Assembly (NCBI RefSeq): GCF_010726765.1
Contig: NZ_AP022601.1
Location: forward strand, 1,116,001 to 1,180,000
Source: Mycobacterium gallinarum
GTDB lineage: Bacteria > Actinomycetota > Actinomycetes > Mycobacteriales > Mycobacteriaceae
Reading direction: 5' to 3'
DNA length: 64,000 nucleotides
The position numbers and the translations under genes are program-made. Of this stretch, positions 37,725-46,417 are shown one piece after another. The stretch's first letter is position 1. Each line of letters starts with the position of its first letter. Below the pieces are notes generated by a model. The model was not told the DNA's origin. It ran no database searches and saw only the letters and a list, made by a program, of their open reading frames with translations.

Positions 37725-38321
37725 TTGAGCGCCGGCCGGGGGGCCGGGCGGGCAATCGTGTTGTCCGGCCCCTCTGCCGTCGGGAAATCGTCTGTTGTCC
37801 GCTGTCTGCGTGACCGCGTTCCCGACTTGCACTTCAGTGTTTCCGTCACCACTCGGGCCCCGCGGCCGGGCGAAGTCGACGGCATCGACTATTCGTTCGT
37901 CACAGCAGAGCGGTTCCAGGAGCTGATCGACAGCGGGGCCCTGCTGGAATGGGCTGAGATCCACGGCGGTCTGCATCGGTCGGGCACCCCGGCGGCGCCC
38001 GTCTGCGAGGCCATCGAGGCCGGCCGTCCCGTTCTGATCGAAGTGGATCTGGCGGGCGCTCGAGCCGTGAAGAAGTCCATGCCGGAAGTCCTCACGGTCT
38101 TCCTCGCGCCGCCCAGCTGGGAGGCCCTGGAGAGCCGGCTGATCGGGCGCGGCACCGAAAGCGCCGAAGTGATGGCCCGCCGACTGGCCACCGCACGCGA
38201 CGAACTGGCAGCTCAGAATGACTTCGATGTCGTCGTCGTGAACAGCGAATTGGAGTCTGCCTGCTCTGAATTGGTATCCTTGCTGGTGGCCCGCGGTGAG
38301 CCACCCGAATTTCACGCATAA
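37725..38321 (+). CDS. gmk: Guanylate kinase
   Basis: 198 residues. It phosphorylates GMP to GDP. P-loop [14 protein letters not shown] site [19 protein letters not shown], and the [19 protein letters not shown] block are typical. TTG start at 37725, 15 bases after mihF; other mycobacterial Gmk proteins have a similar N-terminus. Confidence 0.95.
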   Translation: MSAGRGAGRAIVLSGPSAVGKSSVVRCLRDRVPDLHFSVSVTTRAPRPGEVDGIDYSFVTAERFQELIDSGALLEWAEIHGGLHRSGTPAAPVCEAIEAGRPVLIEVDLAGARAVKKSMPEVLTVFLAPPSWEALESRLIGRGTESAEVMARRLATARDELAAQNDFDVVVVNSELESACSELVSLLVARGEPPEFHA

Positions 38322-38340
38322 CCGTCTGGAGATCCTCTAC

Positions 38341-38655
38341 GTGACCACCCCCCACGCCGACGCCCAGTTGACCGCTGTCGACGACATCGCACCCGGCGCC
38401 GGCGCCTATGACACCCCGCTGGGTATCACCAATCCGCCCATCGACGAGCTGCTCGACCGCGCGTCCAGCAAGTATGCGCTGGTGATCTACGCCGCCAAGC
38501 GCGCGCGCCAGATCAACGACTACTACAACCAGCTCGGCGACGGCATCCTCGAATACGTGGGACCGCTGGTCGAGCCCGGTCTGCAGGAGAAGCCGCTGTC
38601 GATCGCGATGCGCGAGATTCACGGCGACCTACTCGAGCACACCGAAGGCGAGTAG
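38341..38655 (+). CDS. rpoZ: RNA polymerase omega subunit
   Basis: 104 residues. The conserved core [19 protein letters not shown], then [19 protein letters not shown] and the [20 protein letters not shown] tail are diagnostic. Omega assists assembly of beta-prime into the enzyme. GTG 38341 is chosen over the ATG at 38296, which would overlap gmk; GGAG lies nine bases upstream. Confidence 0.95.
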   Translation: MTTPHADAQLTAVDDIAPGAGAYDTPLGITNPPIDELLDRASSKYALVIYAAKRARQINDYYNQLGDGILEYVGPLVEPGLQEKPLSIAMREIHGDLLEHTEGE

Positions 38656-38695
38656 CGGAGGAGCCCGGCGATGAGTCCTTGGGCGAAGGGTTGAA

Positions 38696-39949
38696 GTGAC
38701 CGAACGCAAGCGGATCATCGTCGGCGTCGCCGGTGGCATCGCCGCCTACAAGGCGGCCACCGTCGTACGGCAGCTGACCGAGGCGGGCCACGCCGTTCGC
38801 GTCGTTCCCACCGAGTCCGCCCTACGCTTCATCGGTGCGGCGACGTTCGAAGCGCTCTCCGGTAACCCTGTTCACACCGGCGTCTGGGATGACGTGCACG
38901 AGGTGCCCCACGTCCGGATCGGGCAGGAGGCCGACCTCGTCGTGGTCGCCCCGGCGACGGCCGATCTCTTGGCGCGAGCTGTCGCCGGCCGTGCCGACGA
39001 CCTGCTGACCGCCACATTGCTCACCGCGCGATGTCCCGTGCTCTTCGCTCCCGCGATGCACACCGAGATGTGGTTGCACCCGGCCACCGTGGACAACGTA
39101 GCCACGCTGCGGCGAAGGGGCGCGGTGGTGTTGGAGCCGGCATCCGGGCGGCTCACCGGCGCCGACAGCGGCGCGGGCCGACTGCCGGAGGCCGAGGAGA
39201 TCTCCACCCTCGCCCACCTGCTACTCGAGCGCGGAGACGCCCTGCCGTATGACATGGCTGGCGTCAAGGTCCTTGTCACCGCCGGCGGCACGCGCGAACC
39301 GATCGATCCGGTGCGATTCATCGGCAACCGGAGTTCGGGCAAGCAGGGCTATGCAATGGCGCGGGTGATGGCACAGCGCGGGGCCGACGTCACGCTCATC
39401 GCAGGCAATACCGCGGGCCTGATCGACCCGGCGGGGGTGGACGTGGTCCACATCGGCTCGGCTGCGCAGCTCAGGGACGCCGTCTCGAAGCACGCACCCG
39501 ATGCGCATGTGTTGGTGATGGCCGCCGCGGTCGCCGATTTCCGTCCGTCTCAGGTGGAAACCAACAAGATCAAGAAGTCCGCCGACCCCGATGCGGCGGC
39601 ACCGGTCATCGAGCTCACCCGCACCGACGACGTGCTCGCGGGCGCCGTCCGGGCACGGACCGACGGCCAGCTGCCCAACATGCGCGCCATCGTCGGGTTC
39701 GCCGCCGAGACCGGCGACGCGAACGGCGATGTGCTGTTCCACGCCCGAACCAAATTGCGGCGCAAGGGATGCGATCTGCTGGTGGTCAACGCCGTCGGCG
39801 AGAATCGGGCGTTCGAAGTGGACAACAACGACGGGTGGCTGCTGGCGGCCGACGGCACGGAGTCCGCATTGGAGCACGGTTCGAAAACTCTGATGGCCAG
39901 CCGTATCGTGGACGCGATCGTGGCGGTGCTGCAGGACGGTAGCGGGTAA
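38696..39949 (+). CDS. coaBC: Bifunctional CoaBC (phosphopantothenoylcysteine synthase/decarboxylase)
   Basis: 417 residues for two steps of coenzyme A synthesis. The N-terminal FMN decarboxylase (about 1-180) shows GVAGGIAAYKA, PHVRIGQEADLVVVAPAT and PAMHTEMWLHPAT (the PxMNxxMW motif with His in place of Asn, as in other mycobacteria). The C-terminal CTP-dependent synthetase shows ITAGGTREPIDPVRFIGN-like VTAGGTREPIDPVR, MAAAVADFRP and NKIKK. GTG start; the gene ends 129 bases before metK. Confidence 0.95.
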   Translation: MTERKRIIVGVAGGIAAYKAATVVRQLTEAGHAVRVVPTESALRFIGAATFEALSGNPVHTGVWDDVHEVPHVRIGQEADLVVVAPATADLLARAVAGRADDLLTATLLTARCPVLFAPAMHTEMWLHPATVDNVATLRRRGAVVLEPASGRLTGADSGAGRLPEAEEISTLAHLLLERGDALPYDMAGVKVLVTAGGTREPIDPVRFIGNRSSGKQGYAMARVMAQRGADVTLIAGNTAGLIDPAGVDVVHIGSAAQLRDAVSKHAPDAHVLVMAAAVADFRPSQVETNKIKKSADPDAAAPVIELTRTDDVLAGAVRARTDGQLPNMRAIVGFAAETGDANGDVLFHARTKLRRKGCDLLVVNAVGENRAFEVDNNDGWLLAADGTESALEHGSKTLMASRIVDAIVAVLQDGSG

Positions 39950-39992
39950 CGCGAATCACGACTCCGGGGCCGTGAAAGGGTTGTGCGGAACC

Positions 39993-40031
39993 TTTGCACA
40001 CGCTTGGGTGCAAAACGAGCAAGCATATAAT
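39993..40031 (+). promoter_or_regulatory. metK promoter with an overlapping perfect palindrome
   Basis: TATAAT (40026-40031) is a consensus -10 and TTGGGT (40004-40009) a -35-like hexamer at 16 bases. The inverted repeat TTTGCAC-N8-GTGCAAA (39993-40014) straddles the -35, the place where a repressor would act. A second, overlapping pairing TGTGC/GCACA (39982-40000) is possible. No T run follows, so it is not a terminator of coaBC. Confidence 0.6.
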
Positions 40032-40078
40032 TTGACTAACTAACTATCTCAAGGTGACTTGGGTGGAAGGATCACACC

Positions 40079-41287
40079 GTGAGTGAAGCTCGGCTGTTTA
40101 CCAGTGAGTCGGTGACCGAGGGCCACCCCGACAAGATCTGTGACGCCATCAGCGACTCGGTGCTCGACGCGTTGCTCGCGGACGATCCCAAATCACGCGT
40201 CGCGGTCGAGACGTTGGTCACCACCGGCCAGGTACACGTCGTCGGCGAGGTCACGACGACGGCCAAGGAAGCGTTCGCGGACATCACCAACACGGTGCGG
40301 GCTCGCATCCTCGACATCGGCTACGACTCCTCGGAGAAGGGTTTCGACGGCGAGACCTGCGGCGTCAACATCGGAATCGGCGCGCAGTCACCCGATATCG
40401 CGCAGGGCGTCGACACCGCTCACGAGACGCGCGTCGAAGGCGCAGGTGACCCGCTGGACGCCCAGGGCGCCGGTGACCAGGGCCTGATGTTCGGCTACGC
40501 CATCAGGGACACTCCCGAACTGATGCCCCTGCCGATCGCACTGGCGCACCGGCTGTCGCGCCGGCTGACCGAGGTTCGCAAGAGCGGCGTGCTGGATTAC
40601 CTGCGTCCCGACGGCAAGACCCAGGTCACCGTGCAATACGACGGCACTACTCCGGTGCGCCTCGACACGGTGGTGCTCTCGACGCAGCATGCCGCCGGTA
40701 TCGACCTGGACGCCACGCTGGCGCCCGACATCCGGGAGAAGGTCGTCAACACCGTGCTGGCCGACCTCAACCACGATTCGATGGACACCTCCGACTTCCG
40801 GCTGCTGGTCAACCCGACCGGCAAGTTCGTGCTCGGTGGTCCGATGGGTGATGCCGGTCTGACCGGCCGCAAGATCATCGTCGACACCTACGGCGGCTGG
40901 GCCCGTCATGGCGGCGGCGCGTTCTCCGGCAAGGATCCGTCCAAGGTCGACCGCTCCGCGGCGTATGCGATGCGCTGGGTGGCAAAAAACGTGGTCGCAG
41001 CCGGGTTGGCGGAGCGGGTCGAGGTGCAGGTCGCCTACGCAATCGGCAAGGCGGCCCCCGTCGGGCTGTTCGTGGAGACCTTCGGCAGCGAAACCGTTGA
41101 CCCGGCCCGCATCGAAAAGGCGATCACCTCGGTGTTCGACCTGCGGCCCGGCGCGATCGTGCGCGATCTGGATCTGCTACGGCCGATCTACGCGCAGACC
41201 GCCGCCTATGGCCACTTCGGTCGCACGGACGTCGAGCTGCCCTGGGAACAGGTCAACAAGGTCGACGAGCTGAAGGCGGCCGTCTAG
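40079..41287 (+). CDS. metK: S-adenosylmethionine synthetase
   Basis: 402 residues. It makes SAM from methionine and ATP. N-terminal [20 protein letters not shown], the hexapeptide-type [12 protein letters not shown], and the phosphate loop [19 protein letters not shown] are present. GTG 40079 with GGAAGGA upstream. It has its own strong promoter after a 129-base gap from coaBC. The stop overlaps the convergent cupin gene by four bases. Confidence 0.97.
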   Translation: MSEARLFTSESVTEGHPDKICDAISDSVLDALLADDPKSRVAVETLVTTGQVHVVGEVTTTAKEAFADITNTVRARILDIGYDSSEKGFDGETCGVNIGIGAQSPDIAQGVDTAHETRVEGAGDPLDAQGAGDQGLMFGYAIRDTPELMPLPIALAHRLSRRLTEVRKSGVLDYLRPDGKTQVTVQYDGTTPVRLDTVVLSTQHAAGIDLDATLAPDIREKVVNTVLADLNHDSMDTSDFRLLVNPTGKFVLGGPMGDAGLTGRKIIVDTYGGWARHGGGAFSGKDPSKVDRSAAYAMRWVAKNVVAAGLAERVEVQVAYAIGKAAPVGLFVETFGSETVDPARIEKAITSVFDLRPGAIVRDLDLLRPIYAQTAAYGHFGRTDVELPWEQVNKVDELKAAV

Positions 41288-41640
41288 CCGCCCGTGACGT
41301 GGCGCAGGACCGTCTGTAGTTCTTCGGTCGGCGAGAAGTCGATGTACTCGCAGTCGGTGACGGCCTCCGGCGCGTGCCCGGCGGCCCAGTTAAACGCCTC
41401 GCCCGCGTTGTAGGTCTGCTCGCCGGTGCTTGTGTGCATGCGAAGCTGCCCGCTCAGCATGTAACCCCAGTGTGGGCACTGGCACATGTCGCCGGGCAGC
41501 CCCGCCAGCGCCGGCCGCAGGTCCGCACCGGCGCCGAGCTTGACCCACGCGATGGACATCTCGCCTACTGGTTGGCTGCGAAAGTCCACGCCCTCCCCGT
41601 TGACGGCAACCGGGATGCCTTCAAACGTCAGACTCTGCAT
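41284..41640 (-). CDS. Small cupin-domain protein
   Basis: 118 residues of a single cupin fold. [20 protein letters not shown] leads into a metal-site-like motif with [23 protein letters not shown], where His and the following sheet occupy the first cupin motif, and the second motif lies around [14 protein letters not shown]. Cys-rich CQCPH may take part in metal binding. The ATG at 41640 starts where the conserved domain begins; a longer frame exists but has no domain content. Function is not predictable. Confidence 0.75.
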   Translation of the reverse strand: MQSLTFEGIPVAVNGEGVDFRSQPVGEMSIAWVKLGAGADLRPALAGLPGDMCQCPHWGYMLSGQLRMHTSTGEQTYNAGEAFNWAAGHAPEAVTDCEYIDFSPTEELQTVLRHVTGG

Positions 41641-41740
41641 GTCTGGCCCCCACTCAGTGATCGAATGATGTCTCGAGCGTAGGTTTGTCGGCGCGCGCGT
41701 CAGCCGGGAATCGGCAAGTATCTCCGTGCTAGACGCGGGA

Positions 41741-43222
41741 CTACGCGCTGAACTCGTAATCGGTGAGCGGGAAGCGGCGAGCGCGCCAATGTGTCTGCAG
41801 TGTGCTGGCCGACCGCAGCGGCACATCACCGTTCTTGTCGAAGTAGTAGCTCCTGGCGTCCTTGCACGTGTCCTGCCAGAAGATCTGCCGGTGCCGCTTG
41901 CTCATCATTTCGGCGAAGTAGCGGTCGTTGGCCTCTTGTTTGACCTCGACGCGGTTGGCGCGCTTACTGCGAGCATGTTTGAGACAGCGCACGATGTGGT
42001 GCGTCTGGGTCTCGATGAGTGAGAAGTACGAGTTGCCGACGTACCCGTAAGGGCCGAACACCGTGAAAAAGTTCGGAAAACCGGGCACGGCGACGCCTTC
42101 ATACGATTGCAGGCGCCGCTCGCTGAAATGCTCGCTCCAGGAACGGCCGTCGGCCCCGGTCACCGGGTAGGTCGGGTTGTCTTCGATGTCCATCACCTTG
42201 AACCCGGTCGCCAGGATCAGCACGTCGACGTCGCGGGTCTCACCGTCGACGGTCGCCACGCCCGATCCGGTGATCTTGTCGATCGGCTCGGTCACCAGTT
42301 CAACGTTGTCTCGGTTGAACGTCGAGAGATACGTGTTGTGAAAACCCGGGCGCTTGCAGCCGACGGCGTAGCGCGGGGTGAGCTTGTCGCGCACCTCCGG
42401 GTCGTGGACTTGCTTGCGCAGATACGACTTGCCGATCTGCGACATGTTCTTGGCCATCGGGTTGAGGGTGAAGTACTGCGCGGGCAAGGTGAAGGTCAGT
42501 TCGACGTACGCCTGGCTGAGCAGACGCTGCACCGTCGGCCCACCGGGGAGTCGCATCAGACGTCGGGTCCTGGGCGACAGCGGCACGTCAGGCTTGGGGA
42601 GGCACCAGATCGGGGTGCGCTGAAAAACCGTCAGGCGCTCCACGATCGGCGCGATCTCGGGGATGACCTGCACGGCGGACGCGCCGGTCCCGATGATGGC
42701 GACACGCTTACCGGTGAGGTCCTGCTCGTGATCCCAGCGTGCGGTGTGCATCGTCACGCCGGCGAACGAGTCGACACCGTCGATGTCGGGCATATTGGGC
42801 GTGATCAGCACGCCGCTGGCGTTGACGAGGAACCTGGCTGTCACCGCGTCGCCGGTGTCGAGGTGTACGCGCCATAGGCGGTCGTCGTCGTCGAAGGTCG
42901 CACCGAGCACCTTGGTGCTGAATCGGATCTTGCGGCGCAGGCCATATTTGTCGACGCAGTGCTCGGCGTAGGCCTTCAGTTCCCGTCCCGGCGCATAGGT
43001 GCGTGTCCAGTTCGGGCTCTTCTCGAAGGAGAACTGGTAGGAGAACGACGGAATGTCGACGGCGATACCGGGATACGTGTTCCAGTACCAGGTGCCGCCC
43101 GGCCCGTCACCCGCTTCGATCACCAGATAATTGCCCATCCGGGACTTGTCCAGTTTGATCGCGGTGCCGATGCCGGAGAAACCGGCGCCGACGATGACGG
43201 TGTCGTACTGCGGCGCTGTCAT
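41741..43222 (-). CDS. Flavin-containing monooxygenase of the Baeyer-Villiger type (Rv1393c-like)
   Basis: 493 residues. FAD-binding VIVGAGFSGIG near residue 9, NADPH-binding IIGTGASAVQVIPEIA near 176, and between them FAGVTMHTARWD, an exact match to the type I Baeyer-Villiger fingerprint FxGxxxHxxxWD. VLILATGFKVMD near the end is the second FAD segment. Such enzymes insert oxygen into ketones to form esters or oxidise thioethers (EthA-like). Substrate unknown. It lies after metK as in M. tuberculosis (Rv1393c). Its ATG overlaps the stop of a small upstream frame by four bases. Confidence 0.92.
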   Translation of the reverse strand: MTAPQYDTVIVGAGFSGIGTAIKLDKSRMGNYLVIEAGDGPGGTWYWNTYPGIAVDIPSFSYQFSFEKSPNWTRTYAPGRELKAYAEHCVDKYGLRRKIRFSTKVLGATFDDDDRLWRVHLDTGDAVTARFLVNASGVLITPNMPDIDGVDSFAGVTMHTARWDHEQDLTGKRVAIIGTGASAVQVIPEIAPIVERLTVFQRTPIWCLPKPDVPLSPRTRRLMRLPGGPTVQRLLSQAYVELTFTLPAQYFTLNPMAKNMSQIGKSYLRKQVHDPEVRDKLTPRYAVGCKRPGFHNTYLSTFNRDNVELVTEPIDKITGSGVATVDGETRDVDVLILATGFKVMDIEDNPTYPVTGADGRSWSEHFSERRLQSYEGVAVPGFPNFFTVFGPYGYVGNSYFSLIETQTHHIVRCLKHARSKRANRVEVKQEANDRYFAEMMSKRHRQIFWQDTCKDARSYYFDKNGDVPLRSASTLQTHWRARRFPLTDYEFSA

Positions 43223-43350
43223 AGAGCCTCCCGTCGTTGGGCGATGACGTGCAATCCGTTCTCTGGCCGCAGCGTCAGCGTTGCTTCGAGTTCTACCGCA
43301 TGGCTGGGGCTCACGTCGATGGCGAACCGTCGGCTCATGATCGCCGTCAT
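43219..43350 (-). CDS. Possible 43-residue small protein coupled to the monooxygenase gene
   Basis: A short frame, MTAIMSRRFAIDVSPSHAVE onwards, that ends in an ATGA overlap with the start of the monooxygenase and itself starts in a TGATG overlap with another short frame. Base composition and third-position GC look coding. No family recognised; it could be a remnant of a longer gene or a coupling leader. Confidence 0.4.
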   Translation of the reverse strand: MTAIMSRRFAIDVSPSHAVELEATLTLRPENGLHVIAQRREAL

Positions 43351-43436
43351 CAGCGTTCCACCAGACCGAGGCTCTTGGCGGAGGCTCCGATGAATAGATT
43401 CGGGCGCGGGACTGAAATCAACTTTTGCTGAAGCAT
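43350..43436 (-). CDS. Possible 28-residue small protein or gene remnant
   Basis: MLQQKLISVPRPNLFIGASA continues to KSLGLVER and stops in TGATG, overlapping the next short frame by one base. The sequence looks like the end of an ordinary protein, so it may be the surviving 3' end of a decayed gene. Weak support. Confidence 0.3.
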   Translation of the reverse strand: MLQQKLISVPRPNLFIGASAKSLGLVER

Positions 43437-43704
43437 CGGGCTAAGTTTCTCAAGAACCGTCGTGGCGCATTCGCTAGCCGAGACTCGTCGATTACTGTAT
43501 CGGTCGTAACAGCGCGCTAACTATGGTGAGTCAATGGTCTTTGCGATCAACGGGGTCTTTGCCTTGATCGGACCTTTGCGGACGAGACAAAGTGATTGAT
43601 GTCCAGGGCACTCGTTGCTCTGAGGCTTGGGCGCGCCTAGGATCTGGGGGTCGGCCATAGCTGAACATGGCCAAGGGATGGTCGTGCCCGGGGGTGGAGA
43701 ATTG

Positions 43705-46296
43705 ATGGAGCAGTACCGCGCGGACGCTGCGGCCACACGACAGTCGGTTTCCGCTGGACGGTCGGCCGGGGCCGGGCGGCACACCGGGCGTGTCGGCGCG
43801 ATGGCGGTCGCTTTGGGGATCGGAGCCTTCGTCGCCGCCGGGACGGGAACGGCCCTTGCCGATGACTCCGTGAACAACCATTCGGGCGGTGCAGTCCACT
43901 CACCGGCGGCGGGGACTCCTGCCGGCACGTCGACCACAGCCAATGTCACTGCGACCACCGGCGCAGCGGGCCGAGTGACGCACGGCACACCCAGTGTGCC
44001 GCGCCCCCCGCGGATGCAACAGAACAACAGCGGCGGCACCCCTGGCGGCACTCGAAATGCCGGCGCGCGGGATGACGACACGCTAGATGACGACACGCGC
44101 TCAGGTGATGCAGCGGCAACGCGGCCTGACATCCGCGATTCCGGCGAAGGCGACGACCGACCTTCGGCCGTGGCCGACCACCTCGCGCGGTTTCGTGAGC
44201 GGCTGGCGTCCTCGAGACGCACCACGGTGCTCGACAGCCCCAACGGGCATGGGGGACCCGCCACCGACAACCCTCGTACCTCCCGTGTCGAGCACACGGT
44301 TGCCGACTCCGGCACCCGCAGATGGACCCGGTCCGAGAGTGTCGCAGCGGTGATCACGACGCGGGTTGATGCGCGGGACGCGGCTGATGTCCAGCACAGG
44401 CCCAGCGGAGCGCTGATGGACAAGCCGATTCCGGGTGCACGTGAGGCTCTGGCGCGCACCGACTACGCGCCCCATCCGAGCACGACGAAACTGGCGAGTG
44501 CCGCTCTGTCACCTGCGATCACGAGTGCACCCGCGGCGTCTCCGGTGACGGTGGTGTCGAGGCTGCTCACCGCGGTCGGCGTCGTCACGCCCTACGGTGT
44601 GCGCACCGGCGATGCGCCGACGGCACCGGACGTGGTGGCGCTGGGCCTGCTGCAGGCGATCCGCCGCGAGATCGAACGCGACGTACTCAGCTCGCCGCCC
44701 GGCGTTGCACCTGGCGCCGTGGCGGCACGCAGTGTCGTCGTCTCCCCAGCGTCGGCGACGTCGGCGCCGAATGCCCTCGCTGCCGCGGCAGTGGCTCCCC
44801 AACCGGGTGACACGACCACCACCGAATACGGTGACATCGGCAAATGGATGCTGAAATCCAATGGTGACATTGCGAATTGGGGCGGCCAGACATACGAGGG
44901 CAAGGGCCTGCTGGAGCCGGTCAACGTCATCATCGTCGATCCGACGTCGACCAGTCGGGAGGAGTCCATCCAGAGGCTCAACGCCGCCATGCGTGCGTCC
45001 GGTTTCCCGGCGCGGCAACCGCACAGCACCGGCTATTACGGAATCATCGATCACGTCACGTACGGTCAGCAGCCTAGCGGCTTCCTTCAGGCGTACGTCG
45101 ACAACGAAGGCCTTGCCGACCACGGTCGGATGTTCGGACCCGCTCCAGTTGCGAACGGGCAAGGGTTTGTCTGGACAGGCGCGTTCAGCACACAGCAAGC
45201 CACCCACGGTTATGCCTCCTTCGACTCGGCTGGCGAGGAACTGGCCCAGCAGCTCGTAAACAGCGGGGCTGCAACGCGACTCGACAACGTCTACCTGGGC
45301 AACGCAGAGAACTCCGCGACCCAAACCACCGGCGATCACACCGGCTACGCCGTCGTGCTCCAGCTAAACGCTTCGGTGCCGAACCAGCCGCCGACGGCGA
45401 CAGTTACTCAGAACAAGCCGAATTCGGCGACCGGGAGCGTTACGGGCAAGGTGACAGCGCTCGACCCGGAGCGGGGAAAGCTTACCTATACCGGGATGAC
45501 AACCGACAAGGGCGCCGTCAAGGTGACGTCGACGGGTTCGTTCACGTACACCCCGACACCGACCGCGCGCCACACCGCCGCGGCAGTGAACGCTACGGAC
45601 GACCAGAAAATGGACACCTTCGACATCACGGTCAGCGACGACTTCGGCAACACGACGGCCGTTCCGGTGACCGTGACGGTGCTGGGGAAGAACGCGGTGC
45701 CGTCGGCCAGAGCCACAGTCGGCAAGGCAGATCCGGTGGAAGGCAGCGTCCTCGGCTCGATCACGGTGACCGACGCCGACAACGACAACGTCACCTACAC
45801 TCACAGCACCCCGGGGTCGGGCTCGGTCACGATCAACTCCGACGGAACCTTCATCTACAACCCGTCGGATGTCGCTCGTCAGCAGGCGCGGGTCAGGAAG
45901 GCCGTCGGGACCGACACGTTCACGGTCACCGTCGACGACGGCCACGGCGGGGTGAAGACGATCACCGTGCGGACTTCGATTGCGCCGACGGACCGGGCTC
46001 CGGTCACCGGCGCTCTCAATGTCGGTGCGCCCGCCACGAGCAACGGTGCCGTCAAAGGTTCGTTGGGCGCCTCTGATCCTGACGGCGACACCTTCACGTT
46101 CTCCGGCTCGACTAGGACATCGAAAGGCTATGTGACCGTGTCGAAAGGGGGCACGTTCACCTACACGCCCACTGCCGCCGCGCGCCGCGCGGCGTCCTCC
46201 GGCGCAGACACCACCGACACGTTCACCATCAAGGTGACCGACAAGTACGGCGCCACCACAACCCAGTCGGTGACGGTGCCGATTCTCGGTGCGTGA
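43705..46296 (+). CDS. Large exported protein with LssY-like domain and three cadherin/VCBS-type repeats
   Basis: 863 residues from ATG 43705 (GGAG five bases upstream). A signal segment HTGRVGAMAVALGIGAFVAA near residues 28-50 ends in TALADD. Residues about 55-375 are disordered, rich in Thr, Ala, Gly and Asp. Residues about 376-555 (LLEPVNVIIVDPTSTSREES; GYYGIIDHVTYGQQPSGFLQ) resemble the C-terminal domain of LssY proteins. Three Ig/cadherin-like repeats of about 100 residues follow (about 558-661, 662-762, 763-863), each with a GSVTVNxDGTFTYxPT-type core and DTFTVTVDDGHG-type end. Probably surface-exposed or adhesive; function unknown. It converges with the giant propeller gene. Confidence 0.8.
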   Translation: MEQYRADAAATRQSVSAGRSAGAGRHTGRVGAMAVALGIGAFVAAGTGTALADDSVNNHSGGAVHSPAAGTPAGTSTTANVTATTGAAGRVTHGTPSVPRPPRMQQNNSGGTPGGTRNAGARDDDTLDDDTRSGDAAATRPDIRDSGEGDDRPSAVADHLARFRERLASSRRTTVLDSPNGHGGPATDNPRTSRVEHTVADSGTRRWTRSESVAAVITTRVDARDAADVQHRPSGALMDKPIPGAREALARTDYAPHPSTTKLASAALSPAITSAPAASPVTVVSRLLTAVGVVTPYGVRTGDAPTAPDVVALGLLQAIRREIERDVLSSPPGVAPGAVAARSVVVSPASATSAPNALAAAAVAPQPGDTTTTEYGDIGKWMLKSNGDIANWGGQTYEGKGLLEPVNVIIVDPTSTSREESIQRLNAAMRASGFPARQPHSTGYYGIIDHVTYGQQPSGFLQAYVDNEGLADHGRMFGPAPVANGQGFVWTGAFSTQQATHGYASFDSAGEELAQQLVNSGAATRLDNVYLGNAENSATQTTGDHTGYAVVLQLNASVPNQPPTATVTQNKPNSATGSVTGKVTALDPERGKLTYTGMTTDKGAVKVTSTGSFTYTPTPTARHTAAAVNATDDQKMDTFDITVSDDFGNTTAVPVTVTVLGKNAVPSARATVGKADPVEGSVLGSITVTDADNDNVTYTHSTPGSGSVTINSDGTFIYNPSDVARQQARVRKAVGTDTFTVTVDDGHGGVKTITVRTSIAPTDRAPVTGALNVGAPATSNGAVKGSLGASDPDGDTFTFSGSTRTSKGYVTVSKGGTFTYTPTAAARRAASSGADTTDTFTIKVTDKYGATTTQSVTVPILGA

Positions 46297-46301
46297 ACCG
46301 G

Positions 46302-46344
46302 ACGCGTACGAATAGCACTGAGCGACCGCGCTATTCGAACGCGT
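46302..46344. terminator. Strong hairpin between two convergent giant genes
   Basis: Arms ACGCGTACGAATAGC (46302-46316) and GCTATTCGAACGCGT (46330-46344) pair over 15 positions with one mismatch around a 13-base loop. It starts five bases after the stop of the first gene and lies in the 121-base gap between converging genes, so it can serve both directions. There is no T run, as is usual in mycobacteria. Confidence 0.65.
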
Positions 46345-46417
46345 CGAGGCCAACACGCACACCCCCGGGCAACCCCGACCGCCGCGCTCATGGCGGCTGC
46401 CGGGACCCGGATCCTGA

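Noticed and set aside
43545..43569. Inverted repeat GATCAA/TTGATC before the repeat-bearing surface gene
   Set aside because: Six-base arms and a 13-base loop are too weak to tell from chance; no regulator is nearby.
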